NCBI GenBank assembly: GCA_017964865.1
Contig: JAGCRE010000023.1
Location: 1 to 8,149, forward strand
DNA length: 8,149 nucleotides
Direction: 5' to 3'
DNA from: Alphaproteobacteria bacterium
Lineage (GTDB): Bacteria > Pseudomonadota > Alphaproteobacteria > Rs-D84
Below the pieces are notes generated by a model. That model was not told the DNA's origin. It searched no databases and worked only from the letters and a program-made list of their open reading frames with translations. Each line of letters starts with the position of its first letter. Positions within the stretch are counted from its first letter, which is position 1. Position numbers and translations under genes: made by a program. Shown here piece by piece: positions 6,203-8,149 of the stretch.

Positions 6203-6934
6203 ATGAAAAAAGTTGTTTCGATTATTGCATTATTAACAATAGCAACACCGGCTTTCGCGGCGACCAAGGCTGCCCGGCCAAGTCATTTAACCCGTAATTC
6301 GAATGGTTCGTATGATGTTACATACAGTTACCAGGACAAAGCAAAATCGGGTTGGTATGGTTCGGTTCGTGCAGAATTAAATTTCTTGTCGTGGAAAAAT
6401 GAATACTCGACTACTGGCAGTCCGGCAGACTTGGGTTCAGATCATGACGATTATTCATTCAAACCTGTGTTTGGCGCGAACATCGCGTTTGGTAAACATA
6501 TAAATTATTTCTGGCGTGGTGAAATCGAAGCAGGTTATATAACAAAATTTACAGATAAAGATTCTGGGGCAGAATTCTCGTTGTCATTACCATATATAAT
6601 GGCGAACGGTTATTATGATTTTAATAATGGTTTGTATCTGGGTGCTGGTTTGGGTGTTGCATTACCAACGACCGCACTTGATGCCACATTCTTTACAGAT
6701 TCTGGAAATCGTGAACATATCGGTGTTTCGCCAATGCTTGGTTTGATGGCCGGTTATTCACACAAGTTGGATGATAACCTGGTGTTAGATTTGCGTTATC
6801 GTTTGGCGGGGGCTTATGGTTCACAACAAGAACGCAAATATATTGACAGTTCCAGTGTAAAACAAACCTTTAAAAACGAAATCGGATTGATTTTAGACAA
6901 TTCTATCTCGATCGGCATCAGATATGAATTTTAA
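6203..6934 (+). CDS. Outer-membrane beta-barrel protein (opacity/OmpA-barrel-like), specific function unknown
   Basis: The 243-residue precursor has a clear Sec signal peptide (MKKVVSIIALLTIATPAFA, cut before Ala20). The mature part is rich in aromatic and glycine residues and shows alternating-strand segments typical of a small barrel, for example WYGSVRAELNFLSWK, KPVFGANIAFGK, NYFWRGEIEAGYIT, LYLGAGLGVALPT, SPMLGLMAGYSHKL and LVLDLRYRLAGAYG. It ends in ISIGIRYEF, a last strand with C-terminal Phe as recognised by the BAM machinery. The size fits an eight-stranded barrel, but I did not count strands rigorously. No enzymatic or transport role can be inferred. It has its own promoter and ribosome site and lies 60 bases before the repeat protein, with no terminator between them, so read-through is likely and the two may act together at the surface. 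Confidence 0.78.
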   Translation: MKKVVSIIALLTIATPAFAATKAARPSHLTRNSNGSYDVTYSYQDKAKSGWYGSVRAELNFLSWKNEYSTTGSPADLGSDHDDYSFKPVFGANIAFGKHINYFWRGEIEAGYITKFTDKDSGAEFSLSLPYIMANGYYDFNNGLYLGAGLGVALPTTALDATFFTDSGNREHIGVSPMLGLMAGYSHKLDDNLVLDLRYRLAGAYGSQQERKYIDSSSVKQTFKNEIGLILDNSISIGIRYEF

Positions 6935-6946
6935 CGTAAAAGGCTA

Positions 6947-6975
6947 TTGACCCCGATTCGCAAATATGATAAACT
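6947..6975 (+). promoter_or_regulatory. Candidate promoter of the repeat protein gene
   Basis: TTGACC (6947-6952, five of six consensus bases) is followed after 17 bases by TAAACT (6970-6975, four of six). Transcription would start near 6982, leaving a leader of about 13 bases that contains GGA (6983-6985) and GAGAG (6988-6992). It could supplement read-through from the preceding gene. Confidence 0.45.
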
Positions 6976-6994
6976 AAGACGTGGAATGAGAGAC

Positions 6995-8149
6995 ATGAAA
7001 AAACAAACTTTAAAAATTTCTACAGTATCACTTTTGTGTGTGTTGTGTGCGGGACTGAACACTAATGCTATCGCAGCGGCGTCTGTGCGTACACTTGGGG
7101 GAACGGGAACGGTTAACGGAACCGCATCTGCGGGAACGGCAACTCGTTCGGCACCACGTGCGGGTTCGTTACGTGTTATGCCAACTTCTTCCCAACCTGC
7201 ATCATCTACGTCTGTGGATAAGTCTGCGTCTGGTTCGAAACCAACAAGCACGACACAGCGTTTGTCCATTGGTAAATATTTGGGCGCATCGACAGCAACA
7301 ACCGGATCAAGCAATGCTGGGTCGGCTGCTGCTACGGGCGATTGGCAAACCGCTATTAATAATGTAGAAAATAATTTAGATGGTCGTATTTCTGTATTAG
7401 AAGGAAAAGATTATATGACCGAACAAGAAGTTAATGCGGCGATTACGGCGGCTCAGTTAAGTGGTGGCGAAGTCGATTTAACTGCATATGAAACAGCATC
7501 CCAGGCCGAAGCAAAATATCAACCAAAGGGTGATTATTTAACAGAACACCAATCGTTGGCGGGTTATGAAACATCGGAACATGCATCTGCAACATATCAG
7601 CCAAAGGGTGACTATTTAACAGAACACCAATCATTGGCAGATTATGCAACGACATCTGCAGTGCAGGCGGCAATCGCAGCAGCACAGTTGGATGGCCAGG
7701 TTGACTTGTCTGCGTATGAAACAGCGTCTCAAGCCGAAGCGAAATATCAGCCAAAAGGTGACTATTTAACAGAACATCAATCATTGGCAGGTTATGAAAC
7801 ATCTGAACATGCATCTGCGACATATCAGCCAAAGGGTGATTACCTGACAGAACACCAGTCGTTGGCGGCATATGAAACATCTGCACATGCGGCAGAAACA
7901 TATCAGCCAAAAGGTGATTATCTGACAGAACACCAGTCGTTGGCGGCATATGAAACATCTGCACATGCGGCAGAAACATATCAGCCAAAGGGTGATTACT
8001 TGACAGAACCCCAATCGTTGGCAGATTATGCAACAACATCTGCAATGCAGGCGGCAATCGCAGCTGCTCAGTTAGATGGCAGTGATGTTGATTTGTCAGC
8101 GTATGAAACATCAGCTCAGGCCGAAGCAAAATATCAGCCAAAGGGTGAC
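6995..8149 (+). CDS. Secreted tandem-repeat protein, tail-fibre-like repeats, 3' end outside window
   Basis: The frame is open from the ATG at 6995 to the last base, giving at least 385 residues with no stop. Residues 1-28 form a Sec signal peptide (MKKQTLKISTVSLLCVLCAG, cut near AIAA). Residues ~30-116 are a low-complexity linker rich in Ser, Thr, Ala and Gly with scattered Arg/Lys. Residues 117-138 (from WQTAINNVENNLDGRISVLEG) look like a short coiled coil, ending in a DYMTEQEV element. From residue 175 a tandem array runs to the edge: units start YQPKGDYLTEHQSLA and are 26 residues, or 50-51 when an Ala-rich insertion (around AAIAAAQLDG.VDLSAYET) is present. Such alternation resembles fibrous trimeric proteins, including phage tail-fibre shafts. 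I do not recognise the gene and assign no function; a surface fibre or adhesin is my best inference. The missing C-terminus would show how it is anchored. Confidence 0.85.
   Translation, partial: MKKQTLKISTVSLLCVLCAGLNTNAIAAASVRTLGGTGTVNGTASAGTATRSAPRAGSLRVMPTSSQPASSTSVDKSASGSKPTSTTQRLSIGKYLGASTATTGSSNAGSAAATGDWQTAINNVENNLDGRISVLEGKDYMTEQEVNAAITAAQLSGGEVDLTAYETASQAEAKYQPKGDYLTEHQSLAGYETSEHASATYQPKGDYLTEHQSLADYATTSAVQAAIAAAQLDGQVDLSAYETASQAEAKYQPKGDYLTEHQSLAGYETSEHASATYQPKGDYLTEHQSLAAYETSAHAAETYQPKGDYLTEHQSLAAYETSAHAAETYQPKGDYLTEPQSLADYATTSAMQAAIAAAQLDGSDVDLSAYETSAQAEAKYQPKGD
7517..8149 (+). repeat. Hierarchical tandem repeat array, 78-base unit with 150/153-base long variants
   Basis: Seven units begin with a TAT codon at 7517, 7595, 7745, 7823, 7901, 7979 and 8132 (last one cut off). 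The intervals are 78, 150, 78, 78, 78 and 153 bases, all in frame. Short units encode 26 residues; long units encode the same start plus a 24- or 25-residue insertion. Units 7823-7900 and 7901-7978 differ at only two positions, both silent (AAG/AAA, TAC/TAT). The unit at 7979 has CCC (Pro) at 8009-8011 where all other complete units have a His codon (CAC or CAT). A tail of the long unit also precedes the array (about 7427-7516: AAITAAQL, VDLTAYETASQAEAK), so the array probably begins inside an older long unit. Confidence 0.93.

Noticed and set aside
6931..7314. Minus-strand open frame of 127 codons opposite the start of the repeat protein
   Set aside because: It overlies the signal peptide and low-complexity linker of the plus-strand gene, and its Val/Asp/Pro/Ala-rich product looks like an antisense reading of Ala/Thr/Ser-rich codons.
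7443..8141. Long open frame on the minus strand (232 codons) across the repeat array, plus a shorter one at 7781-8014
   Set aside because: It is the mirror of the repeated plus-strand gene: absence of stops in one unit is copied to all units. The product is a Met/His/Leu/Pro-rich artefact with no ribosome site or signal peptide, while the plus strand has a signal peptide, promoter and unit-length logic.
7517..8149. CRISPR array
   Set aside because: The repeats are directly adjacent, coding, of 78 or 150/153 bases and without unique spacers; they continue a single reading frame.
6995..8149. Prophage tail module
   Set aside because: Despite the fibre-like repeats, no capsid, portal, terminase, tail or integrase gene is visible, and the protein has a Sec signal peptide. 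The right flank is not seen, so this is a provisional rejection.

Overview
The window suggests an AT-rich Gram-negative bacterium, most likely an alphaproteobacterium. The grounds are a Tol-Pal envelope system (TolB and Pal both present), a lipoprotein with a clean lipobox, an outer-membrane beta-barrel protein, and a four-gene run ftsE-ftsX-YdcF/DUF218-plsC, an order I recall from alphaproteobacteria. I cannot name a genus. The style (many short overlaps, small proteins, TTGACA-type promoters) would fit a host-associated or gut lineage, but that is inference.

Layout. Positions 1-573 (+) are the C-terminal part of TolB, cut by the window edge. A lipid/drug-exporter-type ABC half-transporter (594-2345, +) follows 20 bases later, then a small secreted staphylococcal-nuclease-like protein (2342-2749, +) whose start overlaps the exporter stop as ATGA. 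These three look like one transcript. It converges, with 10 bases between stop codons, on a minus-strand operon read right to left: ftsE (4821-5600), ftsX (3982-4818), a DUF218/YdcF-family protein (3469-3981) and a PlsC-type acyltransferase (2760-3467), with junctions of 0-2 bases. Upstream of ftsE lies pal (5679-6074, -), with its own consensus-like promoter and a strong intrinsic terminator. Transcribed away from pal are an outer-membrane beta-barrel protein (6203-6934, +) and then a large secreted repeat protein (6995 to beyond the right edge, +).

Function. Nearly everything here concerns the cell envelope: TolB and Pal (outer-membrane constriction at division), FtsEX (control of septal peptidoglycan hydrolysis), YdcF-like (envelope metabolism), PlsC-like (phospholipid synthesis), an exporter, a secreted nuclease and two surface or periplasmic proteins. 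TolB and Pal are not adjacent: they lie on opposite strands about 5 kb apart with the FtsEX block between them.

The least ordinary object is the right-hand protein. It has a signal peptide, a Ser/Thr/Ala/Gly-rich linker, a short coiled-coil-like segment, and then a hierarchical tandem array built on a 26-residue (78-base) unit that begins YQPKGDYLTEHQSLA. Some units carry a 24- or 25-residue Ala-rich insertion. The motif resembles repeats I associate with phage tail-fibre shafts, but here it sits behind a Sec-type signal peptide in a chromosomal envelope neighbourhood, which suggests a fibrous surface protein. Its C-terminus is outside the window, so anchoring and function cannot be judged.
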